DNA of 17,058 nt from an uncultured Clostridia bacterium (GCA_946613705.1 CAMOFU010000021.1:1-17058); one strand, 5' to 3'; shown: positions 1-8,397, counted from the stretch's first letter. The notes: generated by a model from the letters alone, not told the origin. Made by a program: numbers and translations.

Positions 1-1
1 T

Positions 2-61
2 CGGGCTGCTGTAAGCTCGGTGCGGTATCAGGGTATGTATCATTTTATTGAGGAAGGGTAA
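2..61 (+). CDS. Possible C-terminal tail of an upstream gene (partial)
   Basis: One frame is open from the window edge to a TAA at 59-61 and would encode a 19-residue tail ending in IEEG. It would stop 5 bases before the next start codon and overlap that gene's ribosome binding site, as in a tight operon. A second plus frame is also open, to a TGA at 49-51, so coding cannot be decided from this fragment. No family can be recognised. Confidence 0.3.
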   Translation, partial: RAAVSSVRYQGMYHFIEEG

Positions 62-66
62 GCATA

Positions 67-1629
67 ATGAGATCGTTTATCAGATATACGGCGGCTCTGC
101 TGTTTGCGGCGGTGATGCTCATTGGCGGAGCGATATCATGCAGTGCTGATACAACGCAGAGCACGGGCTGGGAGCAGGTGTGCAGCCTTGACGGTATCCG
201 CGTGGACGGCTGCGGAATGCAGTGGGCGACGATATCCTGGAAGATGCCCGCGCATAAGATGACGAATTTCAATATCTACAAAAACGGCAAGGGCAGCAAG
301 CTGCTCTCGGCCGACGGCAGCAAGACGAGCATAACGCTCAGGGAGCTTTCTGCGGGGAAGACCTACACCTTCGGCGTTAAGGGCTGGAACAAGGAGGACA
401 AGACCTCTACCGATATCGCAATGATAACCTTCAAGACTGCGAGTATACCGTGGAAGCAGGCGTGCAGCCTCACGGGGCTGCGAGTATCCAAGGTCACAGA
501 GAACAGTGCTGCGCTTGTCTGGGACAAGCCGAAGACAGCCATGACCAATTTCAACCTTTATAAAAACGGCAAGGGCAGCAAGCTTGCCTCGGTGGACGGC
601 GGGACATATAAGCTCACCGTAAAGGGGCTTGAAAAGGGGAAGAAGTATACCTACAGCATAAAGGGGTGGAATACGGAGACTTATTCCACCACCGATATCG
701 CATCGGTAAGCTTTACCACGGTTGACCCGAATGCGTGGAAACAGAGCTGCAAGCTGAAGGGTCTGCGGGTCACGGAATGCGGCGACAGCTGGGCGGTGCT
801 GAGCTGGGACGCGCCCTCTGATAAGATGACCTGCTTCAATCTCTACCGCAGCGGCAAGGGCAGCAAGGTCGGCACCGTTTCGGGCGGAGAACGCAGCATA
901 CGCATCAGCGGGCTGAAGGCGGGCAGCTATTATACCTACGGCATCAAGGGCTGGAACACGAACACACGGTGTACGACCGATATCGCAAAGCTTACCTTCC
1001 GCACGGCAAAGTCGGTCAGCGGCGGCAGCATATCGCTGGCACTTGATGAATATATCAACCAGCGCGGCGGTGCGGGAAGCAGCGGCAGCATCAATGCGAG
1101 CTTCGGCTGCGGCGGCACGAGCCTTACCATGCTGATGAACAGCCAGAAGAATGCCCGTCTCAACAAGGACGATGTGCTGAGAAAGCAGTATTCAATGGGG
1201 ATATTCAACGACGGGAACGGGAATCGCGGCGGTGTGACTGTCGGGACGAATTTCACCTGGGGGGTCGGCGGCTACGGCACCTGCCTTACCGACCTTGTTG
1301 AGCTTGCAAAGCAGTACGGCTATACGGCAAAGACGCAGACCTCGCTGACCCTGAGCGGCGGCTCGATACCCGAGATAGATGAGCAGCTGAGGCGCGGGCA
1401 TCTGCTCGTAGTTGGGCTGAGGACCTCGGGCGGAGCGCATCATTTTGAGGTCATCTGCGGCAAGAGCGGCAGCACCTATACAGTCGTGAATCCCTACGGA
1501 GCGTATGCAGGCTACGGCTGGGGCTACAGTGAGAGCATGAGCGCGGCATACCTCTACAACAGGATATATGCCGTGAATATGTCGGGCAGATACACGAGCC
1601 TTGTCCGCGGGATACTCTGGCTGGAATAA
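67..1629 (+). CDS. Secreted protein: three fibronectin-III-like repeats plus C39-like cysteine peptidase domain
   Basis: The 520-residue product begins with a signal peptide: basic MRSFIR, a hydrophobic core to about residue 23, and likely cleavage near A27. C25 gives only a poor lipobox. Three FN3-like repeats start at W35, W129 and W224, spaced 94 and 95 residues apart, and share FN(I/L)Y, GKGSK, a GL-x3-YT strand and KGWN. Residues about 320-510 resemble Peptidase_C39-like papain-fold domains, with candidate nucleophile C348 in a CGGTSL motif, H459 in HHFEV and N475 in VNPYG, where an Asp is more usual. No LPXTG sorting signal, dockerin or C-terminal membrane anchor is visible, so it is probably released or held by its repeats. 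The start has GAGGAAGG 9 bases upstream. A role in cleaving a surface, peptide or host substrate is inference. The gene converges on the c-di-GMP gene. Confidence 0.85.
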   Translation: MRSFIRYTAALLFAAVMLIGGAISCSADTTQSTGWEQVCSLDGIRVDGCGMQWATISWKMPAHKMTNFNIYKNGKGSKLLSADGSKTSITLRELSAGKTYTFGVKGWNKEDKTSTDIAMITFKTASIPWKQACSLTGLRVSKVTENSAALVWDKPKTAMTNFNLYKNGKGSKLASVDGGTYKLTVKGLEKGKKYTYSIKGWNTETYSTTDIASVSFTTVDPNAWKQSCKLKGLRVTECGDSWAVLSWDAPSDKMTCFNLYRSGKGSKVGTVSGGERSIRISGLKAGSYYTYGIKGWNTNTRCTTDIAKLTFRTAKSVSGGSISLALDEYINQRGGAGSSGSINASFGCGGTSLTMLMNSQKNARLNKDDVLRKQYSMGIFNDGNGNRGGVTVGTNFTWGVGGYGTCLTDLVELAKQYGYTAKTQTSLTLSGGSIPEIDEQLRRGHLLVVGLRTSGGAHHFEVICGKSGSTYTVVNPYGAYAGYGWGYSESMSAAYLYNRIYAVNMSGRYTSLVRGILWLE

Positions 1630-1670
1630 AATAAGTCAGAAAAAAAGAGAGAATAATAATAATAGTATAC

Positions 1671-1701
1671 AAAAACAGGCAGTCGCTTTGGCGGCTGCCT
1701 G
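1671..1701 (-). terminator. Rho-independent terminator for the c-di-GMP gene
   Basis: An 11-bp stem (1676-1686 with 1691-1701, one G-U pair) closes on a 4-base loop. Read on minus it is followed by a run of five T (1671-1675). It lies 8 bases beyond the minus-strand stop codon. It also follows the convergent plus gene by about 46 bases, but the plus side has no U-tract, so bidirectional action is uncertain. Confidence 0.8.
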
Positions 1702-1708
1702 TGATCGT

Positions 1709-4700
1709 TTATGATCGCTTATTGTTGTTTTGGTTTGTATCCTTCCATTTCAGGAAATCTTCAAATTCCAGCGGCTTTGCGTAGTAGTAGCCCTGAAAGC
1801 TGTGAACATCGAATTGCCTGAGTATCTCGCTCATGCCGGGGGATTCTATGCCCTCGATGCACACCACTGCCCCGTAGGTAGTCGCCATATTGACAAAGGC
1901 CTTTATCAGCTCGCGCTCTCTGCCGTCCTGTTCGATCATTCTTACGAAGCTGCGGTCGATCTTTATCGTATCGAACGGCAGGTTCTTTACGATGCCGACC
2001 GACGAGAAGCCTGTCCCGAAATCGTCAAGAGCGATACGCACGCCTCTGCCCCTGAGACTGATAACGATGTTCCTGAGCAGCGCCATATCCAGAAGCCTGC
2101 ACCTCTCGGTGATCTCAAGGCACAGATGCTCGGGCGGGAAGCCTGTCTTGTCGAGTATCTCCATTACCATATCCACGAAGTTCGCCTTTTCAAGCTGAGT
2201 GTAGGAGAGGTTTACGCTGATGGTAAATTCGGGGATGGATCCGAGTATCTTCTTCGCTCCCCTGATCGCAGTTGTAAGTATCCATTCGCCGAGGTCGGGG
2301 AAAAGCGGGTCCTGCTCGAGCAGCGGGATAAAGTCATCGGGCGGAACGACACCGTATTCTTCGCTGCGCCACCTGAGCAGTGCCTCGGCACCGATCAGCT
2401 GCTCGGTCTGAGCATTGACTACGGGCTGATACAGCAGGAAGAAGCCCTTGTAGCCCTGAGTGATAGATGCGCGTATCGCATGGAATCTTTCTATCTTCTG
2501 CCTGCTGCCGCTGCTGAGTGCGCTGCTGAACTCAACGATATCGCCGTGCCTTTTGGTCTTGGATTCGTTGTATGCGAAGGTAAGGCAGGTCATTATCGTC
2601 TGTGTATCGATATTGAAATTGTCAACGTCTATCATACCCGAATTGAGCTCGAGCATGATATGCTTTCCGTCGATATCTATGCCCTCACGATAGTAGGTGC
2701 GCAGGTCGGCATATCTGTCCTTGACACCCTGTATTGTAAGGCTGGTGGTCATCACCGCGAATTTGGTCCCGTCCAGCCTGTAGACATTGCCGCTGTTGCC
2801 GACGTGTTCAAACAGGTACCGTCCGAATTTCTGCAAAACGAGGTTGCCGAAATGGTAGCCGTAGATCTCGTTTATCTCTGAGAATTTAGAGATGCCGACA
2901 AGGCAGATGCTCATTGCTTTGTTCTTGACAATAATTGACTGGATATCCTCAAAGAAGCCGTATTGGTTCCTGATGCCCGTAAGGCTGTCGATATGGCTCT
3001 GCACACCGTGATCTCTGATAGTCCCCGCGAAGTATTCGGGCTCGCCGTTCTCATCTCTCAGCACTATCCCGCGGCAGGTACAGACGTTGTATTCGCCGTT
3101 TAACCTTCTTGCGCGGTACTGCATATCATGGCCTGCGGCGGAACCCGCGAATATTTCCGTGATGCCCTTGCTGTATGTTTCGCGGTCGTTATCGTGGATA
3201 TGCTCCTCCCAGATCTTTCCCGCGCCGTACATATACTCCGACGGCAGACCGTAGGAATCCACCGCAGCCTTGGACCACCTCGAAAAATCGTATTTCATAT
3301 CGCAGATGTAGATATACGTTCCGTCTGCGGCGATGCTGTTCATCTCAAACAGTCCGTCGAGCATACGCTTTCTTTCGGCAGGGATCTGCATTTTTTCGGC
3401 AGCGGGGACAACAGCTGTCCCGACAGGCTTTCCTTTTTTCAGCGCCACCTTGTCGTGATACATATTCTCGTCCGCACGCTTGAAAACATCGGATATCTTA
3501 CGGTCGTTCATCTGATCGTAAACTGCCATACCCACAGCTACAACGGGACCGCTGCCCTGTCTTTGATTAGTGAGCGATCTGTTTCTTATCAGTTCAACGA
3601 GGGATATCCTCTTATCATAATCTCCGCCCGCAAGGACAGCCGCAAACTCATCGCCGCCTATCCTGAACACGGGGCTGTGTGCAAACACGCTGCATATCAT
3701 TCTGCAAGAGGACTTTATATACTCGTCGCCCGCCTTGTGACCCTTAGTATCGTTTATCTGCTTCAGCTCATTGATGTCAAATATGACTATGGCAAAGGGC
3801 GAGTGCCCCAGCTCGCTGTCGATACTCTTCTGCATCGACTCCTCGAACTCGCGGTAGGCGGTCATATTTCTGGTACCCGTCAGACCGTCGCGCCTTGCAA
3901 GCTCATTCGCTTTGTTGAGGGCAGCTATCTGCTCCTGCTCCTTCTTGATCTCCTCGTCGATATTCTCCAGACCGACGATGAAGTGTATATTATCGCTTGA
4001 ACGCATAACGGTAAGCCTTGTGTGCTCATTGCGTCCGTTCACCATACGCCTGTAGTCAGCGCTGTACTGCTTGGTGTTTTCAAGTGTTGAGATGATATAG
4101 TCCCTGTCGATCATAGCAAGGATACGGTCCTTATCCTCTGCGTGTACCTCGCGTTCGGTCATCTTGATGCCCTCTGCAAAGAAGCACTTGCCCTCGAGCT
4201 GCAGGGTCGGGTCAATAGACATATTGCCCGAGGCATACCTTGAATACTTTCCCGTCTTCTGATCCACGAAGTAGATAATATCATACCGCAGGGCAAGGCT
4301 GTTTACGATCTGCCCGTATGCCTCTGACTGTCTCTTGGATCTTACCTCTTCATTGATGTTTTCTATACCTACAAGGATATGCTTTTTGTCGCTTGCCCAG
4401 ATCTGCATACACCTGCAATGCATCACGGCACCGTTCACGACAAGCCTGTAGTTATCGGTATAGTGTCTGACATTTTTCAGGTTCCTCAGCATATTTTCCT
4501 TTTCATAGAGCGGCAGCACCCTGCTCTGATCCTCGGGGTGAACAAAGCGCTTCAGGTTCCTGCGGCTCTCCACGAAGAAATCGCTGCCTGTTTTGGGGAT
4601 ATGAAGGCTGTTATAAACATCGGTCGATGAATACTCAAAATAGTTGTTGCTTTCGATATCGACATAGTAAAGCGTATCATAGTGCTCGGCAAGGCTGTCC

Positions 4701-5158
4701 GCGATCTGATTGTAGATCTCACGCTCCTGCTCATGCTGCTCGGATTCTATCCGTTTCCTCACCTGCTCGTCAACATTCTGCACACCGAGGATAAAATGAT
4801 CGCCGTCGCTGTCGATGCCCCTGATAAGGCTGAGCGCATGATAAACCGGCTTGCCGTCCATCATCAGCCGATACTCGATGCGGCGCTTTGCGCCCTTGGC
4901 GACGAGCGAGAGCAGGTTCTCCTTCTGGATATCCTGCATGAAGATATGCTTATCCTCTTCATACACTACCTTTTCCGCATCACGGCGCAGGTTCTTGAAA
5001 AAATCTTTGCCGCCCTTTTCTATGTGCAGCGACAGGAACTCGGGGTCGGCGGAATACCACTGATATTCATTTGTCCTGGCATTGATATAATAAATGCTTG
5101 TATATTCAACAAGAAGAGCCTCGGCTATCTTTGTGAAAATAGGGTCGTTATTAATCAT
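1709..5158 (-). CDS. Multidomain c-di-GMP enzyme: PAS x3, GGDEF, PAS, degenerate GGDEF, EAL
   Basis: The 1149-residue protein has no signal peptide or membrane span, so it should act in the cytoplasm. Residues 1-135, 147-275 and 281-405 are three related PAS-like modules, each ending in a (V/I)G-x-(Q/E)N(V/I)(D/N)E strand that runs into a charged linker. GGDEF 1 (about 420-580) has intact GGDEF at 501-505 and DIN at 461-463. No RxxD inhibitory site is visible upstream of it. A fourth PAS spans about 605-715. GGDEF 2 (about 720-880) is degenerate: LDGTKF replaces the signature and G755 replaces the metal-binding Asp. The EAL domain (about 890-1140) keeps EAL 925-927, N983, E1015, DD 1045-1046, K1066, E1102 and Q1122, so phosphodiesterase activity is expected. 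A GTP-sensing role for GGDEF 2 follows precedent in similar GGDEF-EAL enzymes and is inference. The start has GGAGGT 6 bases upstream and its own promoter. Confidence 0.93.
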   Translation of the reverse strand: MINNDPIFTKIAEALLVEYTSIYYINARTNEYQWYSADPEFLSLHIEKGGKDFFKNLRRDAEKVVYEEDKHIFMQDIQKENLLSLVAKGAKRRIEYRLMMDGKPVYHALSLIRGIDSDGDHFILGVQNVDEQVRKRIESEQHEQEREIYNQIADSLAEHYDTLYYVDIESNNYFEYSSTDVYNSLHIPKTGSDFFVESRRNLKRFVHPEDQSRVLPLYEKENMLRNLKNVRHYTDNYRLVVNGAVMHCRCMQIWASDKKHILVGIENINEEVRSKRQSEAYGQIVNSLALRYDIIYFVDQKTGKYSRYASGNMSIDPTLQLEGKCFFAEGIKMTEREVHAEDKDRILAMIDRDYIISTLENTKQYSADYRRMVNGRNEHTRLTVMRSSDNIHFIVGLENIDEEIKKEQEQIAALNKANELARRDGLTGTRNMTAYREFEESMQKSIDSELGHSPFAIVIFDINELKQINDTKGHKAGDEYIKSSCRMICSVFAHSPVFRIGGDEFAAVLAGGDYDKRISLVELIRNRSLTNQRQGSGPVVAVGMAVYDQMNDRKISDVFKRADENMYHDKVALKKGKPVGTAVVPAAEKMQIPAERKRMLDGLFEMNSIAADGTYIYICDMKYDFSRWSKAAVDSYGLPSEYMYGAGKIWEEHIHDNDRETYSKGITEIFAGSAAGHDMQYRARRLNGEYNVCTCRGIVLRDENGEPEYFAGTIRDHGVQSHIDSLTGIRNQYGFFEDIQSIIVKNKAMSICLVGISKFSEINEIYGYHFGNLVLQKFGRYLFEHVGNSGNVYRLDGTKFAVMTTSLTIQGVKDRYADLRTYYREGIDIDGKHIMLELNSGMIDVDNFNIDTQTIMTCLTFAYNESKTKRHGDIVEFSSALSSGSRQKIERFHAIRASITQGYKGFFLLYQPVVNAQTEQLIGAEALLRWRSEEYGVVPPDDFIPLLEQDPLFPDLGEWILTTAIRGAKKILGSIPEFTISVNLSYTQLEKANFVDMVMEILDKTGFPPEHLCLEITERCRLLDMALLRNIVISLRGRGVRIALDDFGTGFSSVGIVKNLPFDTIKIDRSFVRMIEQDGRERELIKAFVNMATTYGAVVCIEGIESPGMSEILRQFDVHSFQGYYYAKPLEFEDFLKWKDTNQNNNKRS

Positions 5159-5202
5159 ACAGATACCTCCGAATTATGGTAACGGTCAAGTATTCCATAT
5201 AT

Positions 5203-5231
5203 ATCATACCATAATCTGTCATATAAATCAA
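5203..5231 (-). promoter_or_regulatory. Sigma-A type promoter of the c-di-GMP gene
   Basis: On minus there is a -35 TTGATT (5226-5231), a 17-bp spacer and a -10 TATGAT (5203-5208) preceded by TGG, an extended -10. The predicted transcript starts about 38 bases before the ATG. The gene can therefore be transcribed apart from the thioesterase upstream, although no terminator separates the two. Confidence 0.7.
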
Positions 5232-5260
5232 TATAGGCGAAGTATCAAAAATGTATTCTC

Positions 5261-5968
5261 TCAGAACAGATACTCAACGACTGCGCAGACGTTTCCGCTG
5301 CTGTTCGAGAAGGTCATGATGCAGCCCTCCGCCGTATCGTATACCCGAGGTATGATAAGATCACCCGGCATGAACGATGCCTTGTACTCAAAGCGCATCT
5401 GTCTTACCGCTGCATCTGCGGGTATCAGCTCATCGGCAAGATCGGCATAGCGGGCATTGTTGATGTGGCCGTTGGTATCTGCCTGAGCACGGAGCGCGGT
5501 GAATGCGGGCGCTTCTCTGCCGCCCTCGGAGGGGACGTTGATCTTGCGGGGAGTAAACTCCATCTCGGCGGCAGGGGACAGCTCAAGCGCATCGCTCTGC
5601 TCCTTGGGCAGATTGAGCGGCTTGCGGGTCTGTGCATCGACCAGTGTGGACACAAGATAAGATCTTGCCCGCAGCTCCCCTTCCTCGCCCAGTATAACCG
5701 TAGTTCTCCTGCCGTAAACGCGGCGGCTCTCAAAAAGCCCCGTGCGAACGGTGAGCCGCTCGCGGTACTTAGGCTGTGAGATGATATCGACCTGCCTGTA
5801 GGCGACATAGAGCAGCGCCCTGCCGCTCCTCATAAGCTCACCGATCACCTTGTCGCTGCTGCGGGAGATAGTGCAGCAGTCCTGCATAAAGTCTATCAGG
5901 GCGCTGCGGCGCATCCTGCTGTTAAGGTCAAAGTGGCTGTAATATGTTTCACGGGATACTTCTGTCAT
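5261..5968 (-). CDS. Acyl-ACP thioesterase (FatA/FatB-like, hotdog fold)
   Basis: This 235-residue soluble protein matches the length and pattern of bacterial acyl-ACP thioesterases (PF01643), which hydrolyse acyl-ACP to release free fatty acid. The N-terminal hotdog half begins with YYSHFDLNSRMR and includes MQDCCTISRSSD (28-39). The second half carries the family signature DTNGHINNARY (164-174), with D164, N166 and H168 as the likely catalytic set. The ATG lies inside the stop codon of the glycosyltransferase gene (ATGA overlap, 5965-5968), and an AGGGG ribosome binding site sits 8 bases upstream. The two genes should be translationally coupled. The chain length released cannot be read from the sequence. 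Confidence 0.88.
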   Translation of the reverse strand: MTEVSRETYYSHFDLNSRMRRSALIDFMQDCCTISRSSDKVIGELMRSGRALLYVAYRQVDIISQPKYRERLTVRTGLFESRRVYGRRTTVILGEEGELRARSYLVSTLVDAQTRKPLNLPKEQSDALELSPAAEMEFTPRKINVPSEGGREAPAFTALRAQADTNGHINNARYADLADELIPADAAVRQMRFEYKASFMPGDLIIPRVYDTAEGCIMTFSNSSGNVCAVVEYLF

Positions 5969-7635
5969 TGCGGTTTCCCCTTTCCCAAGTATTCGTCCTT
6001 GATATGGTAGATCTGCACCGCCTCGGTGATGACCGAGAACTTATAGATGCAGTTGCGCTCAAACGTCGCTTCCAGCTCGTACATCTCGTCAATATCCTTA
6101 TATTCAAGCTCGGGGAACACCGAGTTCAGCGGGCATTTGCAGAACATATACTCGGGGTAGCCGTACTCGCGCCAGAGTGCGAAATTGCGCTCGTTGTCCT
6201 CGTCCGTCGTGAGCTTGAAGGTGTTATACATATCATCGTGATGAGTGATATTGAAGTTGTAGAATATATTCGTATCAAAGTAAGGGCAGAGGGAAGAGCC
6301 GTCGCTCTGCTCGTTTGATTTGTTGCGTCTGTTCTCGGCGGAGTAGTAGTGCTCGGGGTCGGTAAGGCTGTCGCCGCCCTTGTAGTCAAACAGCCAGTAC
6401 ATCATTATGTCGTGCCCCTCGATGCCGTTATCCTTGATATACTGTGCGACCTCGCGCATACCGTAGGGCAGTGCGATATCCGCAGCGGAGCAGAAGACTG
6501 TCCATGCGAGCGGCAGCGCAGCTATTATCACGGCGACGACCTTTCCGAAGATTATCGTCGCGCGTGACTCTATCTTTGTCCTGAGCTTGGAGAATATCTC
6601 GGGCAGCCTCGGGTCGTCATCATCGAGGATGATCCACGCGGTGAACATCAGGAAAAATGTGCTGATGCCGATATGGTTCCAGTACATATACTTGAACACG
6701 CCGAACAGCAGGAACATAAAGTAGGGCAGTGCAAAGGTGAGCAGCTTGCGGTTGCGGTAGGTTATCATTATCAGCAGTACGATCAGCATTGCGCCGCCGA
6801 TAACGGTGGTAATCAGTCCGCCCGTCGTCTGCTTGAAGGCATCAACGTCGATGTATATGCCGAAGAGCGAATCTATCGGGTAGACGAGCAGCAGATACAG
6901 CTCCTTTATGCGGTCGCCTATGCCCTGATCCATATTCAGATAGCGCACATCGTCGGCGGGGATTATCAGCGAGGCGGTGAACAGTGCGAACACCAATATC
7001 ACCAGCAGCAGCCAGCAGCGCTTGTCCCGCAGCACCGAGGCGGGGCGTTTCTGCCTGATGGCGGCGGAGAAGATCTCTCCCGTCCAGACAAGGCAGAGCC
7101 CGCAGGCTATCACGAGCCCGTAGGCGTGCGAGGCGCAGAGCAGCAGCATCGGCAGCACATAGCGGAGCGGCTTCTCATTGCGGCTGCGGTAGCCGCAGGC
7201 GAGCAGTGTCATAGCGAGCAGCACCAGCGAATAGGGGCGGCTGATTATCGCAGTCTGGTAGAAAAAGTAAAAGGTGAACGGTATCACGCAGCGGACTATC
7301 TTTGGGAACGGCGAGCGGTATAGGATAAGCCACACAGCTGCGGCGCAGACCGCAAGGTTCACAGCTTTGAGCGACAGCTCGAACGGTGCGCCAAGCTTTG
7401 CGAAGGGCGAGAGCAGCAGGCTCCACAGCGGCGGGTGACCCTCGTAGTGCGGGATCTTGAAAATGATATCCTGATACGGTGCGCTCCGTGCGATGCTCCA
7501 TGCCTGAGCCTCGTCGAACCACGGCTCGTGGAAGATGCCTATGACTATGACACCGATGATATATGCAATAAAGACGACAAGCTCGGCTCTGCCTCTTTCA
7601 CGGGAGAGCAGCAGCTTTTTGGTTTCTGCTTTCAT
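5965..7635 (-). CDS. Polytopic GT-C type glycosyltransferase (GT39/ArnT-like)
   Basis: The 556-residue integral membrane protein has about ten hydrophobic segments and a hydrophilic C-terminal part from about residue 385. Early residues show the GT-C pattern: a first membrane span, then an outward loop with FHEPWFDEAQAW (the acidic pair D41/E42 is the likely catalytic or metal site), then HYEGHPPLW near 63-71. This resembles dolichyl- or polyprenyl-phosphate-sugar-dependent transferases. Donor and acceptor are unknown. I chose ATG 7635 over ATG 7659: 7635 has AAGGTGG about 11 bases upstream, while 7659 has no ribosome binding site and lies only a few bases past the predicted transcription start. 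The stop overlaps the thioesterase start, suggesting one operon. A shared role in envelope or glycolipid modification is inference. Confidence 0.8.
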   Translation of the reverse strand: MKAETKKLLLSRERGRAELVVFIAYIIGVIVIGIFHEPWFDEAQAWSIARSAPYQDIIFKIPHYEGHPPLWSLLLSPFAKLGAPFELSLKAVNLAVCAAAVWLILYRSPFPKIVRCVIPFTFYFFYQTAIISRPYSLVLLAMTLLACGYRSRNEKPLRYVLPMLLLCASHAYGLVIACGLCLVWTGEIFSAAIRQKRPASVLRDKRCWLLLVILVFALFTASLIIPADDVRYLNMDQGIGDRIKELYLLLVYPIDSLFGIYIDVDAFKQTTGGLITTVIGGAMLIVLLIMITYRNRKLLTFALPYFMFLLFGVFKYMYWNHIGISTFFLMFTAWIILDDDDPRLPEIFSKLRTKIESRATIIFGKVVAVIIAALPLAWTVFCSAADIALPYGMREVAQYIKDNGIEGHDIMMYWLFDYKGGDSLTDPEHYYSAENRRNKSNEQSDGSSLCPYFDTNIFYNFNITHHDDMYNTFKLTTDEDNERNFALWREYGYPEYMFCKCPLNSVFPELEYKDIDEMYELEATFERNCIYKFSVITEAVQIYHIKDEYLGKGKPQ

Positions 7636-7670
7636 TATCTTTCGACCCACCTTAAACATCGATTGTATAT

Positions 7671-7699
7671 ATTATACCACACTCTTATCGGGATTTCAA
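7671..7699 (-). promoter_or_regulatory. Sigma-A promoter of the glycosyltransferase-thioesterase operon
   Basis: Read on minus: -35 TTGAAA (7694-7699), 17-bp spacer, -10 TATAAT (7671-7676) preceded by TGG. Transcription should start near 7664, which would make an ATG at 7659 almost leaderless and supports the start at 7635. Confidence 0.8.
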
Positions 7700-7741
7700 G
7701 GACTGTCTTAGTGCGATCAAAAAAATCAAAAACAAAAACGC

Positions 7742-7771
7742 AAAAAAAGAAGCCCGCCTAAGCGAGCTTCT
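7742..7771 (-). terminator. Rho-independent terminator of the pilin gene
   Basis: On minus a 10-bp stem (7748-7757 with 7762-7771, one U-G pair) with a 4-base loop is followed by seven T and further T-rich stretches down to about 7713. It lies about 40 bases after the pilin stop and insulates the next promoter. Confidence 0.9.
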
Positions 7772-7809
7772 CTTATCAAACTAAGTGTTTTCCTTAAACA
7801 GACCCGATA

Positions 7810-8280
7810 TTAGGTTCCGGGCTTGTAGGAAGTACCGAGAGTGTGGAGCTTGTCAGGATCAGTCTCAGGATTCGGATACTGACCAACGAGCTGGCTGCCG
7901 CCTGTGGTGTCTGCCCACTGAGCAACTGTCGGCTTCAGAGTGCTGGCATCGATGTTCCAATAAACAGCGCCGGAACCGGAACCGTTGTCGGAAAGAGCAT
8001 CCTTAACAGCCTTCTCAATTGTGGTGGTACCAAGAGAGCTGTAAGCACCTGTGAAGGTCAGCTTGTTGCTGATCTCGGTCATCTTACCGTCGGAAGTCAG
8101 ATCTGCGCAAGCGCCGGATACTGTTGTGAATACGAGCTTCGCATTCGAGTTTGCGGACTTCATCTTGGACTTCTTAACGTAGCCCATCATCGAAGGAACG
8201 AGGATGGCTGCCAGAATGCCGATAATGGCAATAACTACGATAAGCTCTACCAGTGTAAAGCCCTTCTGTGCCTTTTTCAT
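7810..8280 (-). CDS. Type IV prepilin (major pilin-like)
   Basis: This 156-residue prepilin has a short class III leader, MKKAQKG, then FTLVELIVVIAIIGILAAI. Prepilin peptidase should cut after G7, leaving F8 to be N-methylated, and the conserved Glu sits at mature position 5. The mature protein is about 149 residues: an N-terminal helix, then a Ser/Thr/Gly-rich globular part. It has one Cys and so no C-terminal disulfide loop. The start at 8280 has GGAGG 8 bases upstream. A longer in-frame reading to 8412 would put 44 basic residues before the leader and start upstream of the promoter, so it is rejected. No assembly ATPase, platform or peptidase gene is nearby. Ruminococcus albus is known to use a type IV pilin-like protein (CbpC) in adhesion to cellulose. 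A similar role here is inference. Confidence 0.93.
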   Translation of the reverse strand: MKKAQKGFTLVELIVVIAIIGILAAILVPSMMGYVKKSKMKSANSNAKLVFTTVSGACADLTSDGKMTEISNKLTFTGAYSSLGTTTIEKAVKDALSDNGSGSGAVYWNIDASTLKPTVAQWADTTGGSQLVGQYPNPETDPDKLHTLGTSYKPGT

Positions 8281-8343
8281 AGGAAATCCCTCCATAAAAA
8301 TAATTTTGTTAAGCAGAAGCCTTTTGCCCCTTGCTTTAATTAG

Positions 8344-8372
8344 ATTATACACTCCTCGTGCCGATTTGTCAA
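8344..8372 (-). promoter_or_regulatory. Perfect-consensus sigma-A promoter of the pilin gene
   Basis: On minus: -35 TTGACA (8367-8372), 17-bp spacer, -10 TATAAT (8344-8349). A-rich tracts lie directly upstream of the -35, as in an UP element. The leader should be about 57 bases, too short for a full riboswitch. This predicts very strong basal transcription. Confidence 0.9.
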
Positions 8373-8397
8373 TACTTTTTTGACGTGTTTTTCTTTT

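Noticed and set aside
1652..1663. (AAT)4 run after the FN3-peptidase gene
   Set aside because: Short low-complexity AT-rich spacer between convergent genes with no sign of function.
1730..2881. 383-codon open frame on plus, opposite the EAL region
   Set aside because: Antisense to conserved EAL and GGDEF coding sequence, with no plausible start signal or domain.
8281..8343. c-di-GMP riboswitch in the pilin leader
   Set aside because: The predicted leader is about 57 bases, too short, and only a weak imperfect stem is visible.
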